From: a virus
Virus record (IMG/VR): IMGVR_UViG_3300009093_000082
Coordinates: 1-39,076 of that record
Direction: 5' to 3' (one strand)
Length of the DNA: 39,076 nucleotides
A program made the position numbers and the translations under genes. Below are positions 30,330 through 36,930 of the stretch, in pieces. Each line of letters starts with the position of its first letter. The stretch's first letter is position 1. The notes under the pieces were generated by a model. It worked only from the letters and a program-made list of their open reading frames with translations. It had not been told where the DNA came from and did no database searches.

Positions 30330-30551
30330 TTAAGCTACAACTTCGTAAACATGCTCAGTCGGAATATTCTTCCTCGCCAAGCCCAACTTTTCGAGAACAG
30401 CGGGGCCGGGAAGACGCTGCCCTTTGTAAATGTCCCAAAGGTAGGGAGCGGAGATGCCAAGCTCAATTGCAAACTTCCTCATGCTCTTATCTCCCTGTTT
30501 GCGTTTTAACATCTCTAGGACATCTGCCGTTTTGTAGGTTTTGCGTCTCAC
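30330..30551 (-). CDS. Leaderless helix-turn-helix (Cro/CI-like) protein (73 aa)
   Basis: MRRKTYKTADVLEMLKRKQG then DKSMRKFAIELGISAPYLWD IYKGQRLPGPAVLEKLGL: an XRE-type helix-turn-helix with the second and recognition helices at about 25-43. The GTG start at 30551 coincides with the predicted transcription start of the promoter at 30558-30586, so it would be leaderless, as lambda cI is from its maintenance promoter. First gene of the long leftward operon; the attachment site follows immediately. Likely a Cro-like or lysogeny regulator; target operator not determined. Confidence 0.75.
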   Translation of the reverse strand: MRRKTYKTADVLEMLKRKQGDKSMRKFAIELGISAPYLWDIYKGQRLPGPAVLEKLGLARKNIPTEHVYEVVA

Positions 30552-30557
30552 GGGCAG

Positions 30558-30586
30558 ATCATAAGCATTGCTAGCTAACGTGTCAA
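30558..30586 (-). promoter_or_regulatory. Leftward early promoter
   Basis: Minus strand TTGACA (30586-30581), 17-bp spacer, TATGAT (30563-30558): 11 of 12 consensus bases. Predicted start at about 30551 is the GTG of the HTH gene. Strongest promoter I see in the window. Confidence 0.75.
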
Positions 30587-30612
30587 GAGAAAAATTATCC
30601 CGTTTGTTTTCA

Positions 30613-31830
30613 TTAGCCAACATTGGGCACCCGCTTCTTTCCGGATGCGTTTTGCACAGGCTTCTTCGGGACGATGGCCTGTAACGCTTCCATCTTACGG
30701 TCAACCCGAATGCGCGAGTAAAACCTGCTCATGCGGATGCTCTGATGTCCCGCTATTGACATGATCGTTTCATCCGGAGTCCCGGCCTCGAACAGTTTGG
30801 TTATGATCTGGTTTCGGAAGTTTCGCGGCTGAAGCCATTTGTATTCCGGCCCCATTGCGTCTCTGATTTCCCTGAAAGCGCGTCGAATGAATGAGCGACT
30901 CCCCGGCTGCGTTACGTCCCACTTGTTTCTCAGAATGCGCTTTGGGAAGATGTAATGATCTGGCAGTTTGGCCCCGAGACCATCGGCACGTTCGACGATC
31001 CATCGCATTGACTGCTCTGCTATCGCATTCAAAGGAACCACTCTCGCCCGAAACTCATTCTTAACCTTGTCGTCTGGTATGTGAATCTTCGGCGGTTTGT
31101 GCTCCAAGAAAACGTGCTTTAGCTGAAGGTGCCGAAGTTCTGTTCCTACAGCGGACGTGTTGTTGGTCAGGTTCGCCGCCCAATGTGCTACTCGCCATTC
31201 CTGACAGCTTGCCGCCAGCCGAAAGAACTTATCTTCCTCATCAGGCGTTAAAACCTTAGGCGGTGTCCAGTTGCCAACCGGTAATGGTTTGTAGTGCTTT
31301 TCGATCAAGTCCCACAGCTCAGCGCGGGTCAGGATTTGGGCCAATGTGTTCGTTTCATGGTTCACGTAGGCCGCACAAGCCCCTTCAGCGCGTCTGGCCT
31401 GCTGATATGTCAGGATATGCCCAATGTGAAGCTGAGAGAGCTGCACAGCCCCAAGGTGGCGTTTCAGATTGCGGATGTAGAGCTGGTAAGCCTCAAGAGT
31501 GCGGTCTTTTTTAATGTGGAGCTTCTTACCCTGAAGCCAAAAATCAGCAGCCTCAGAAAGGGGTAATAGCTTGAACTCATCAGGGTGTTGCTTCATAGCC
31601 CGTCCTAATGTTTCAGCCCTGGTACTGAAGTCGTCGGGTCTAAAAGCTCCGAAGAGCATTTCGGCGGGGCGGCTACGGCCAGATAGCCCGGATTCGCGTA
31701 TGTTCTTTATTGAACATATCGCAGTGCGCGAATCTAACAGAGTTGATGGTTTAGAAGTGTAAAGAATCTCACTTTTTCTGTGGAAATTATTCCCGATTTG
31801 AAAATGAGGATTTGCTAAGAATTGCTGCAT
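30613..31830 (-). CDS. int: Tyrosine site-specific recombinase (integrase)
   Basis: 405 residues from an ATG after GGAG; starts at 31659 or 31596 (AGGAC upstream) are possible and would leave the dyad at 31691-31734 non-coding. Core-binding domain from LSEAADFWLQGKKLHIKKDR; catalytic domain with Arg233 (GTELRHLQL), Lys255 (DDKVKNEF), Arg339 in R-N-F-R, His362 (AGHQS) and nucleophile Tyr371 (SRFYSRI). The first position of the usual H-x-x-R box is Arg336 rather than His. It integrates the phage at the neighbouring tRNA-derived attP. Transcribed toward the HTH gene. Confidence 0.9.
   Translation of the reverse strand: MQQFLANPHFQIGNNFHRKSEILYTSKPSTLLDSRTAICSIKNIRESGLSGRSRPAEMLFGAFRPDDFSTRAETLGRAMKQHPDEFKLLPLSEAADFWLQGKKLHIKKDRTLEAYQLYIRNLKRHLGAVQLSQLHIGHILTYQQARRAEGACAAYVNHETNTLAQILTRAELWDLIEKHYKPLPVGNWTPPKVLTPDEEDKFFRLAASCQEWRVAHWAANLTNNTSAVGTELRHLQLKHVFLEHKPPKIHIPDDKVKNEFRARVVPLNAIAEQSMRWIVERADGLGAKLPDHYIFPKRILRNKWDVTQPGSRSFIRRAFREIRDAMGPEYKWLQPRNFRNQIITKLFEAGTPDETIMSIAGHQSIRMSRFYSRIRVDRKMEALQAIVPKKPVQNASGKKRVPNVG
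31691..31734. promoter_or_regulatory. Nested inverted repeats at the integrase 5' region
   Basis: Outer arms GATTCGCG (31691-31698) and CGCGAATC (31727-31734) enclose TATGTTC (31699-31705) and GAACATA (31712-31718). Two concentric dyads suggest an operator or an integrase accessory site; location within the longest integrase frame favours a downstream start. Confidence 0.45.
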
Positions 31831-31865
31831 TGTTTCGCTCCATGAATGAATAAGGGATTTTGCGA

Positions 31866-31905
31866 CCGTCCCGGCGGATAAGAATTTTATTAAGTGCCGA
31901 GACGG
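31866..31905. promoter_or_regulatory. Inverted repeat between int and the rightward promoter
   Basis: CCGTCCCGGC (31866-31875) and GCCGAGACGG (31896-31905) match 9 of 10 in inverted orientation around an AT-rich 20-bp centre. Likely a regulatory site in the control region. Confidence 0.4.
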
Positions 31906-31924
31906 GATGGATTATTGCAAAAAT

Positions 31925-31996
31925 TATCACCGCTGGCAACAATTATTTTCTTGACACGGTTTTCGCGTTGTGCGATATTGTCACTGGCGGTGATAA
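31925..31996 (+). promoter_or_regulatory. Rightward early promoter flanked by lambda-like operators
   Basis: TTGACA (31952-31957), 17-bp spacer, GATATT (31975-31980). TTATCACCGC (31925-31934) and GCGGTGATAA (31987-31996) are a perfect inverted pair around it. Read on the minus strand, the right site is TATCACCGCCAGTGACA, 15 of 17 bases identical to lambda OL1 (TATCACCGCCAGTGGTA); the left has the TATCACCGC half-site only. Confidence 0.65.
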
Positions 31997-31998
31997 AT

Positions 31999-32154
31999 AT
32001 GGCAATACAGATTAAAGACTCTGCTCTGCTGGCCGAATGCCACGAATGCGAAAACCTAACCAAGAGCCTGTGGTCTACGGAGCGCGGAGAAATCCGGGCA
32101 TGTTCTCAGAAGTGCGCCGATGACTATGAGAGCGGGGCTGGTGCCGAGCAATGA
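31999..32154 (+). CDS. Zinc-ribbon miniprotein (51 aa), first rightward gene
   Basis: MAIQIKDSALLAECHECENL then ACSQKCADDYESG: two Cys pairs. The ATG lies about 12 bases past the predicted transcription start, so the leader is minimal. First gene behind the lambda-like operator/promoter, so it should be strongly repressed in a lysogen. Function unknown. Confidence 0.65.
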   Translation: MAIQIKDSALLAECHECENLTKSLWSTERGEIRACSQKCADDYESGAGAEQ

Positions 32155-32387
32155 GCACTGGCGATACAATACTGGCCATGACTCCCATTGAACCCGGATT
32201 CTATTGGCGTTGCCAGCGGAAGAAATGCCAGCATAGATGGCCATGCGATGACCCAAACAATCCACCTGATCGCTGCGCTAAATGCAAGCGGAAAGACTGG
32301 AACAGAGAAACCATGAAAGTTGGACGGCCCCGGAAGCGCGGCCCCAAGCCCGGAACCCCACGCAAGACTAAAAAGAGGAGAAAGTAA
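32151..32387 (+). CDS. Zinc-ribbon protein with basic AT-hook-like tail (78 aa)
   Basis: RCQRKKCQHRWPCDDPNNPP then CAKCKRKDWN: a four-Cys zinc ribbon, then a tail KVGRPRKRGPKPGTPRKTKK with a G-R-P-R AT-hook-like core. Probably binds DNA or RNA. ATGA-coupled to the first gene. Confidence 0.65.
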   Translation: MSTGDTILAMTPIEPGFYWRCQRKKCQHRWPCDDPNNPPDRCAKCKRKDWNRETMKVGRPRKRGPKPGTPRKTKKRRK

Positions 32388-32867
32388 ATGCTTTATGAAA
32401 TTATCAATATGAGCGATGCCTACACGATTGAAGCCAATGATTTAGAACTGGCTTTTGTAGCGTGCATTTTGCTGGGCAGAGGGCAATATGCCTTTGAGCC
32501 ATTGAGCGATGACGGTGTAAAGGTGCCGTTTTTTATGTTCGGCGGGATTGATGAATTCTGCCAGAAGCACTTTTCCAAATCATCAGGCGCGATTTTGGAT
32601 GGTGTTATGGAGACGCGCAGCAACGAACTGGCCGATTGTCTTGACTCATGCCTGATAGGTGGAAAAGATAACCGCCAAACCTACTTTGATGGACTCGCCC
32701 TAATTGACGATCCTGCGAAGCGCGAAATATGGCGCAAAAAGTGGCACGATGAGCGGCGTAGTTCCTTGAATGACATTGGCGGTCGGGCCTATGAAATGGC
32801 CAACAAGCTACGCGCCAAAGCAGAGAATCCAATCGTTACGGCCCCACAACAAGTATTCACGCACTAA
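32388..32867 (+). CDS. Hypothetical protein (159 aa)
   Basis: Starts right after the upstream TAA with GAGGAG as Shine-Dalgarno. MLYEIINMSDAYTIEANDLE, then helical segments and a polar C-terminus rich in Lys/Arg/Ala. The form LELAFVACILLGRGQYAFEP is one I have seen in phage proteins of unknown function. No enzyme motif. Confidence 0.6.
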   Translation: MLYEIINMSDAYTIEANDLELAFVACILLGRGQYAFEPLSDDGVKVPFFMFGGIDEFCQKHFSKSSGAILDGVMETRSNELADCLDSCLIGGKDNRQTYFDGLALIDDPAKREIWRKKWHDERRSSLNDIGGRAYEMANKLRAKAENPIVTAPQQVFTH

Positions 32868-32870
32868 GCG

Positions 32871-32916
32871 GCCCGGAACCCCACGCCGCAAAGCGAAAAG
32901 GAAAAGAGGATGAGGT
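32871..32916 (+). repeat. Copy of a 16-bp segment from the basic tail gene
   Basis: GCCCGGAACCCCACGC occurs at 32348-32363 inside the zinc/AT-hook gene and again at 32871-32886 in an intergenic stretch. In one frame the second copy reads R-P-G-T-P-R-R-K-A-K-R-K-R-G before a stop, like the first copy's tail. It looks like the remnant of a duplicated gene end. Confidence 0.5.
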
Positions 32917-33294
32917 ATGGCCACCTTGCAGATATGTGCGGAGAACGGCATGAGCGTTAAATCTTTCATGGATGATTATTTTGGCAGCACAGATACAAAC
33001 CCGTTCGCGCATACTGAGCAGATTTGGGATGGCCGCGTAGCCTTCGATTGCCGCCCGATGAATGGCTCTATCCGCTTTTCTCTGCGTTCTCTGGTGAGAG
33101 GCAAGGGCCACGGAACAGAAGGGTTGCTTTGGCTTTGTGGCCTTGCGGACAAGCACAAGGTCATGCTCACAGGAAACGTAGTGCCTTACGGCACAATGAA
33201 GCCGCGCCTAGATAAACTCCAGCTCAAGAAATGGTATGAAAGGCACGGATTTTTGGTTTCACGGAACGGAGAAATTGCAAGGCTAACGAAGTAA
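32917..33294 (+). CDS. GNAT-like acetyltransferase-fold protein (125 aa)
   Basis: Residues 53-110 (SIRFSLRSLVRGKGHGTEGL LWLCGLADKHKVMLTGNVVP) followed by KPRLDKLQLKKWYERHGFLV resemble the end of GNAT folds in phage proteins: the R-x-G-x-G acetyl-CoA loop, L.WL...AD.H.V.L, and W-Y-x-R-H-G-F. Substrate unknown; possibly acetylates a host protein. Fold assignment is moderate. Confidence 0.6.
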   Translation: MATLQICAENGMSVKSFMDDYFGSTDTNPFAHTEQIWDGRVAFDCRPMNGSIRFSLRSLVRGKGHGTEGLLWLCGLADKHKVMLTGNVVPYGTMKPRLDKLQLKKWYERHGFLVSRNGEIARLTK

Positions 33295-33327
33295 CCGCGT
33301 TGGCACGTAAGGGGAGAGATAAACAAA

Positions 33328-33744
33328 ATGGCGAATGTTTATATGGTCACGGCTGGATGTTACTCGGATTATGGCGTTAAGGGGCTTTTTACCACTCGCG
33401 CTAAAGCCGAAGAATATATTCGCAAATGCAAAGGCTCTGATGCCTGCTCCGAAAAAGACTTCAATGAGATTGTTGAATGGCCATTGAACCGAGAGTTACA
33501 GGAATGCGAGTTTACGCGCTGGTCAGTCGGCATCATGCTTGACGATGGCTCAGTCGCGGAAGGCCCACATGAGCAGCAATATTGGGGCATCCCAGAAAGC
33601 AAGAGCTACATTGCTGAAAATGTTCCCTTCTACAAAGGGCGCGGCATCGCCAGAGCGGAATCGCACAAATCAAAAGAACATGCTCTAAAGGTAGCTATTG
33701 AAGCGAGACAAGAATACCTCAGGAAGGCCGGGGGAGGCCAGTGA
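33328..33744 (+). CDS. Hypothetical phage protein (138 aa)
   Basis: MANVYMVTAGCYSDYGVKGL FTTRAKAEEYI: the V-Y-x-V-x-x-G-x-Y-S-D-Y-x-V-x-G-x-F-T-T-x-x-x-A-E opening is common in small phage and plasmid proteins of DUF7336 type. Alpha/beta, soluble, function unknown. The stop shares bases with the next ATG. Confidence 0.65.
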   Translation: MANVYMVTAGCYSDYGVKGLFTTRAKAEEYIRKCKGSDACSEKDFNEIVEWPLNRELQECEFTRWSVGIMLDDGSVAEGPHEQQYWGIPESKSYIAENVPFYKGRGIARAESHKSKEHALKVAIEARQEYLRKAGGGQ

Positions 33745-34043
33745 TGCCAGAGGGTAAAACGGGGGAACGTATGGTTTTTGACGGAGACGCGCGCTCTACG
33801 GAACGTCTCTTGAAGTGGGGCGACCGGAATGATATTGGCATGTGTGCCGATTACACGCCGGGAGAAAACTGCAAATGTTGCGGCTCTTATGTTGCACCAC
33901 TGCTGAAATATCGCGGCCTGTCGATTCACACCGATAAGACGGGATGGCTTGAACTGGAGATCGGAGATGCCATCGTAATCAGCGAAGATGGAAACCTGCA
34001 AATTGAACATTTCGCCGCTGCCGGGAAAGGGGAAATCAAATGA
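33744..34043 (+). CDS. Hypothetical protein with CKCC motif (99 aa)
   Basis: MPEGKTGERMVFDGDARSTE, then GENCKCCGSYVAPLLKYRGL and a beta-rich C-terminus. The Cys cluster may bind metal. A GTG one codon upstream is an alternative start. TGATG junction with the previous gene. Confidence 0.55.
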   Translation: MPEGKTGERMVFDGDARSTERLLKWGDRNDIGMCADYTPGENCKCCGSYVAPLLKYRGLSIHTDKTGWLELEIGDAIVISEDGNLQIEHFAAAGKGEIK

Positions 34044-34195
34044 TTCATTATCGTTACGCTCCGGGGCAGTTTGATGGCTTCATTATCGAGCGCAGCAAGA
34101 ACGGCGGGAAGACTTGGCATCCGATTGGCGAATGGTGCGCCACTGAAGATGAAGCGCGGAGCATCGTAGACCACCTGAACGAATTGGAAGAGTAG
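34040..34195 (+). CDS. Miniprotein (51 aa)
   Basis: MIHYRYAPGQFDGFIIERSK then TWHPIGEWCATEDEARSIVD. Beta-hairpin plus helix, ATGA-coupled to the previous gene. Function unknown. Confidence 0.6.
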   Translation: MIHYRYAPGQFDGFIIERSKNGGKTWHPIGEWCATEDEARSIVDHLNELEE

Positions 34196-34214
34196 CCGGG
34201 AAAGGGGATTAGAA

Positions 34215-34415
34215 ATGCCGAAGCCAACACGTAAGGAAATGGATCGCATGGTTGCCGGTGCCAAGGTTCGGCTGATTGGCGAGAGGGAAACCGCGACAAT
34301 AGAACTCGTATATTCCGACATTAAGGACGGCGTGAGGCTAGACCGCATCCTTGCTGGATTTTGGTCATGGAATCGCGCCGATTTACGACTCGTGAAGGGC
34401 GGACAAAGTAAATGA
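34215..34415 (+). CDS. Small basic protein (66 aa)
   Basis: MPKPTRKEMDRMVAGAKVRL then a beta-rich half (TIELVYSDIKDGVRLDRILA) with Trp-rich turn FWSWNRADL. Possibly a small SH3/OB-like fold. ATGA overlap with the next gene. Confidence 0.55.
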   Translation: MPKPTRKEMDRMVAGAKVRLIGERETATIELVYSDIKDGVRLDRILAGFWSWNRADLRLVKGGQSK

Positions 34416-34729
34416 GCGACACGGATAAGGAACGGGCGATAGCGGAGAAAATCATTTCAGATTTGGCTGTTAAATGCGCAAAGGCTTATGGCATGGACGC
34501 TACCACTTCTACCGATTATCCGGGGGTGGGTTCTATCACATGGACTGTTCGTGAGGCTTACGAAGCTGGGCGGAAGGCCGGGATAGAGGACGCAGCGAGG
34601 TTGGCGGTCGCAAGGATGACATACTGGCCAAGCGCGGATAATAACAAGTCCCAAGATTTTCGGGATGGAATAGAAACCGCGTGTTCGCAATTGGCCGCTG
34701 AATTTCGCAAGCTGGGAGAGAAACCATGA
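34412..34729 (+). CDS. Hypothetical helical protein (105 aa)
   Basis: MSDTDKERAIAEKIISDLAV, centre SITWTVREAYEAGRKAGIED and a helical C-terminus. Resembles small helical phage proteins with E-A-Y-E-A-G-R-x-A-G-I-E repeats. No family recognised. ATGA overlap downstream. Confidence 0.6.
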   Translation: MSDTDKERAIAEKIISDLAVKCAKAYGMDATTSTDYPGVGSITWTVREAYEAGRKAGIEDAARLAVARMTYWPSADNNKSQDFRDGIETACSQLAAEFRKLGEKP

Positions 34730-34968
34730 GCGACACCAAGCCGAGCAGGGCAGCAATGAATTTAGCCAGAGAGGTTGATGATGATCTGGTCGATATGTGC
34801 GGCGAAACCGTGCCTAACTTTCAGGCAAAATTGGCGGTTATGCTGGATTCTTCCCTTGCTAATCTACTGGAAGTGTGCGAGGCAATTGCGACCGCTCCAC
34901 ATCTTAAAGTTTGGCCAACTGTTCAAACATTGGCAGAACGTCTAGAACCTTGGAAGCCGGAGAAATAA
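34726..34968 (+). CDS. Hypothetical helical protein (80 aa)
   Basis: MSDTKPSRAAMNLAREVDDD, then LAVMLDSSLANLLEVCEAIA. Its start MSDTK echoes MSDTD of the gene before it, but the rest differs. Helical bundle; function unknown. Confidence 0.6.
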   Translation: MSDTKPSRAAMNLAREVDDDLVDMCGETVPNFQAKLAVMLDSSLANLLEVCEAIATAPHLKVWPTVQTLAERLEPWKPEK

Positions 34969-35006
34969 CCCTATGCAGCTTAACAACTTGAGCGTAAACT
35001 CTGGGC

Positions 35007-35162
35007 ATGAAAAGAATCTTTTTATCGCTCCTTTTTGTGGCAGTAATTGTTCTGCTCGGCTGGGGAGCCTGCCATCCATCGTCAATCAGAACGTCTCAAC
35101 CCCGGAGAGTTGCGGACGGCCCGCGTCCGGGTTGCGGAGATCCATTTCCCTGCAAGTTGTAA
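35007..35162 (+). CDS. Small membrane or lipid-anchored protein (51 aa)
   Basis: MKRIFLSLLFVAVIVLLGWG-A-C: basic start, hydrophobic core and Cys22 in a lipobox-like position (W-G-A-C, weaker than consensus). The mature part holds two more Cys. Paired with the membrane protein beginning 14 bases downstream. Possibly superinfection exclusion, by position only. Confidence 0.55.
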   Translation: MKRIFLSLLFVAVIVLLGWGACHPSSIRTSQPRRVADGPRPGCGDPFPCKL

Positions 35163-35175
35163 CCTGGAGGGCGGC

Positions 35176-35850
35176 ATGATAGTCCATCTCATGCCGCTCG
35201 ACTATGCCCTCTGGCTTGTCGAGTTTATTATCGAAGCGGCAATATTGGCAGTAGCTTTTCGCAAGAGCCTTTTCCCTCTCTCGGCATATGCAGCCTCTCG
35301 CGTGATTTTCGATGTCATCACATTTGCATCGCTATTCATTGGCAATTTTTATGATCTGGCCTTTTGGATCGTCAAGCCGCTGGAATATTTCTTTCAGATC
35401 GTATTGACCGTCACCTGTATCGGTTTCATGGTGAAGGAAAGCAGAATGTATGTGCGCCTGCTTTCAATCGTGCTTTCCATGCTGGCGACTATGGGTGTCA
35501 TGCTGGCCTATGGAATGGCTCCCCTCAGATATAGCCGAATGCTTGATATTGAGATGTCGCTAAACCTATTTTTGGCAATTGGGCTTTTTGTCGCACTAAT
35601 GAGTGGATTCCCTGAGAGGGCATGGAAGCGCGTTGCTTATGGGCTGATCATTCTGGGTTGCTCAGATTCGATTCTGGGTGTGCTGGCAGCCAATTTTAAG
35701 GGCCATTGGGATTTGGTAGCGCGGATGTATCCCTTGTGCGAGATTGCGGCTCTAGGGACGCTTCTGTGGGCAGCAAGAGGCGTTGTGTTGTGCTGTAGCG
35801 CGAGTTTGGGGCATGAGGTCAAGGATGCCCAGAATGTGAGCGTGTGCTAA
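35176..35850 (+). CDS. Seven-helix integral membrane protein (224 aa)
   Basis: From MIVHLMPLDYALWLVEFIIE after a GGAGGGCGG Shine-Dalgarno. Seven hydrophobic stretches are visible, the last near CEIAALGTLLWAARGVVLCC. No catalytic motif. It resembles host-encoded membrane proteins rather than phage core genes, so it is a candidate lysogenic-conversion (moron) gene. An in-frame extension upstream to 35047 overlaps the small lipid-anchored gene and is unlikely. Confidence 0.75.
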   Translation: MIVHLMPLDYALWLVEFIIEAAILAVAFRKSLFPLSAYAASRVIFDVITFASLFIGNFYDLAFWIVKPLEYFFQIVLTVTCIGFMVKESRMYVRLLSIVLSMLATMGVMLAYGMAPLRYSRMLDIEMSLNLFLAIGLFVALMSGFPERAWKRVAYGLIILGCSDSILGVLAANFKGHWDLVARMYPLCEIAALGTLLWAARGVVLCCSASLGHEVKDAQNVSVC

Positions 35851-36104
35851 TGAGAATAAAAATTGTAAAAGTAGTCATGTTAGTTGAAGTTAGCGGGTCC
35901 GACGAAGACACGCGAGAGAAGCTTGATTCTTTTCTCGAAGATACTGAGAACGACACTGACCAGCCATTTTACGAGGGTGCTGATACGCTGGTTAAGGCCA
36001 TGCTGAAAAACGCAAAGAAGTTAGGCATCGACATGAAGGACAAGAGTACACCGCTTCACGATTTCGATATTAGCGTTAATTTTGGCGTTGTCGAAAAACC
36101 CTGA
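35850..36104 (+). CDS. Acidic hypothetical protein (84 aa)
   Basis: MRIKIVKVVMLVEVSGSDED then acidic helices (KLDSFLEDTENDTDQPFYEG). The start codon shares bases with the upstream TAA (TAATG). No family recognised. Confidence 0.55.
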   Translation: MRIKIVKVVMLVEVSGSDEDTREKLDSFLEDTENDTDQPFYEGADTLVKAMLKNAKKLGIDMKDKSTPLHDFDISVNFGVVEKP

Positions 36105-36166
36105 GCTGAGTGCAGGGCTGATCTGGGAAAGAAGTTTGGAGAGATTCAGAAAGTGCAGGTGATGTG

Positions 36167-36280
36167 ATGTTTGACGAAACTTATTCTGTAGAAGATGCAA
36201 TTAGAGATTTACGCGACCGCGTTTCACAGCTCGAGGAAAGGGTTGATGAACTCGAGGAAGATAAAGATTTAGGCGCGTGA
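36167..36280 (+). CDS. Leucine-zipper-like miniprotein (37 aa)
   Basis: MFDETYSVEDAIRDLRDRVS then QLEERVDELEEDKDLGA: ideal heptads for a short coiled coil. Probably dimeric. Below usual size cut-offs but coding is convincing. Confidence 0.5.
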   Translation: MFDETYSVEDAIRDLRDRVSQLEERVDELEEDKDLGA

Positions 36281-36282
36281 CC

Positions 36283-36297
36283 GGGGGCTCGTCCCCC
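36283..36297 (+). promoter_or_regulatory. Leader hairpin GGGGG-CTCGT-CCCCC
   Basis: Perfect 5-bp stem directly upstream of the Shine-Dalgarno of the gene at 36317. The sequence GGGGCTYGTSCCCCCAGA with purine-rich follow-on recurs at 36894-36907, so this is a repeated leader unit. Confidence 0.45.
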
Positions 36298-36316
36298 AGA
36301 ACAGAAGAGGAAGGGA

Positions 36317-36469
36317 ATGAATTGTACTTTTTGCGGCAAGAATGCGGATGATTTGGCGAAGCAGTTGATTAAGCGGCGTGACGGAACAGAGCAGGTATTT
36401 TGTTCGCAGGCTTGCCGAAGTGATTACGAATCCGACGCAGAGGAGTTTTACAGATGGCACAAGAAATAA
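36317..36469 (+). CDS. Zinc-ribbon miniprotein (50 aa)
   Basis: MNCTFCGKNADDLAKQLIKR then VFCSQACRSDYESD: FC-type zinc ribbon (CxxC...CxxxC). The 3' end overlaps the next start by 16 bases. Function unknown. Confidence 0.6.
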   Translation: MNCTFCGKNADDLAKQLIKRRDGTEQVFCSQACRSDYESDAEEFYRWHKK

Positions 36470-36669
36470 AGTCTCAATCCACCATTGGACACGTAGTTGG
36501 CGAGGGCGGCATCTGTTGGTGCGGAGTGATTCACGCATTCTCTTGGGAGTTCCGCAGATTCTATGTTTGCCAACATCTTGCGAATGGGAAGCGCTGCACT
36601 ATTGAGATTAAAAAAGGAGATATATTCTGCGGTAAGCATTGCGGTACAAGAGGCATGTTGGAACTTTGA
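36454..36669 (+). CDS. Zinc-binding protein (71 aa)
   Basis: MAQEIKSQSTIGHVVGEGGI then CWCGVIHAF, VCQHLANGKRC and IFCGKHCGTRG: three Cys pairs, enough for one or two zinc ions. GAGGAG Shine-Dalgarno inside the previous gene. Function unknown. Confidence 0.55.
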   Translation: MAQEIKSQSTIGHVVGEGGICWCGVIHAFSWEFRRFYVCQHLANGKRCTIEIKKGDIFCGKHCGTRGMLEL

Positions 36670-36705
36670 TGTCCAATCTAATTCGAGGGGAGGAGAGAGA
36701 ACAAA

Positions 36706-36882
36706 ATGGCGATTATCGAAGATAGCGTTTCGGCAACGGTTGATTGCAGCTATTCCAACATTGGCGAGGAGTGGTGTGCTGCGCTGTTGGACGAAAACGG
36801 CAGAACGCTGGTATATGGCAAATCGTCAAACAGGGCAGATGCGCTGCGAAATCTGGCCGATGCGATAGACGATACTTTTTAA
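36706..36882 (+). CDS. Miniprotein (58 aa)
   Basis: MAIIEDSVSATVDCSYSNIG then EEWCAALLDENGRTLVYGKS and a C-terminal helix. Double-stranded RBP- or dinB-like small alpha/beta fold is possible. GGAGAGAG Shine-Dalgarno. No family recognised. Confidence 0.55.
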   Translation: MAIIEDSVSATVDCSYSNIGEEWCAALLDENGRTLVYGKSSNRADALRNLADAIDDTF

Positions 36883-36893
36883 GTAGTCTTTGT

Positions 36894-36907
36894 GGGGCTT
36901 GTGCCCC
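36894..36907 (+). promoter_or_regulatory. Leader hairpin GGGGC-TTGT-GCCCC
   Basis: Second copy of the hairpin leader, between the 58-aa gene and the ASCH gene, followed by CCAGATAAGAGAGAA. Likely an RNA element that controls stability or initiation. Confidence 0.45.
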
Positions 36908-36930
36908 CAGATAAGAGAGAAGAACAAACA

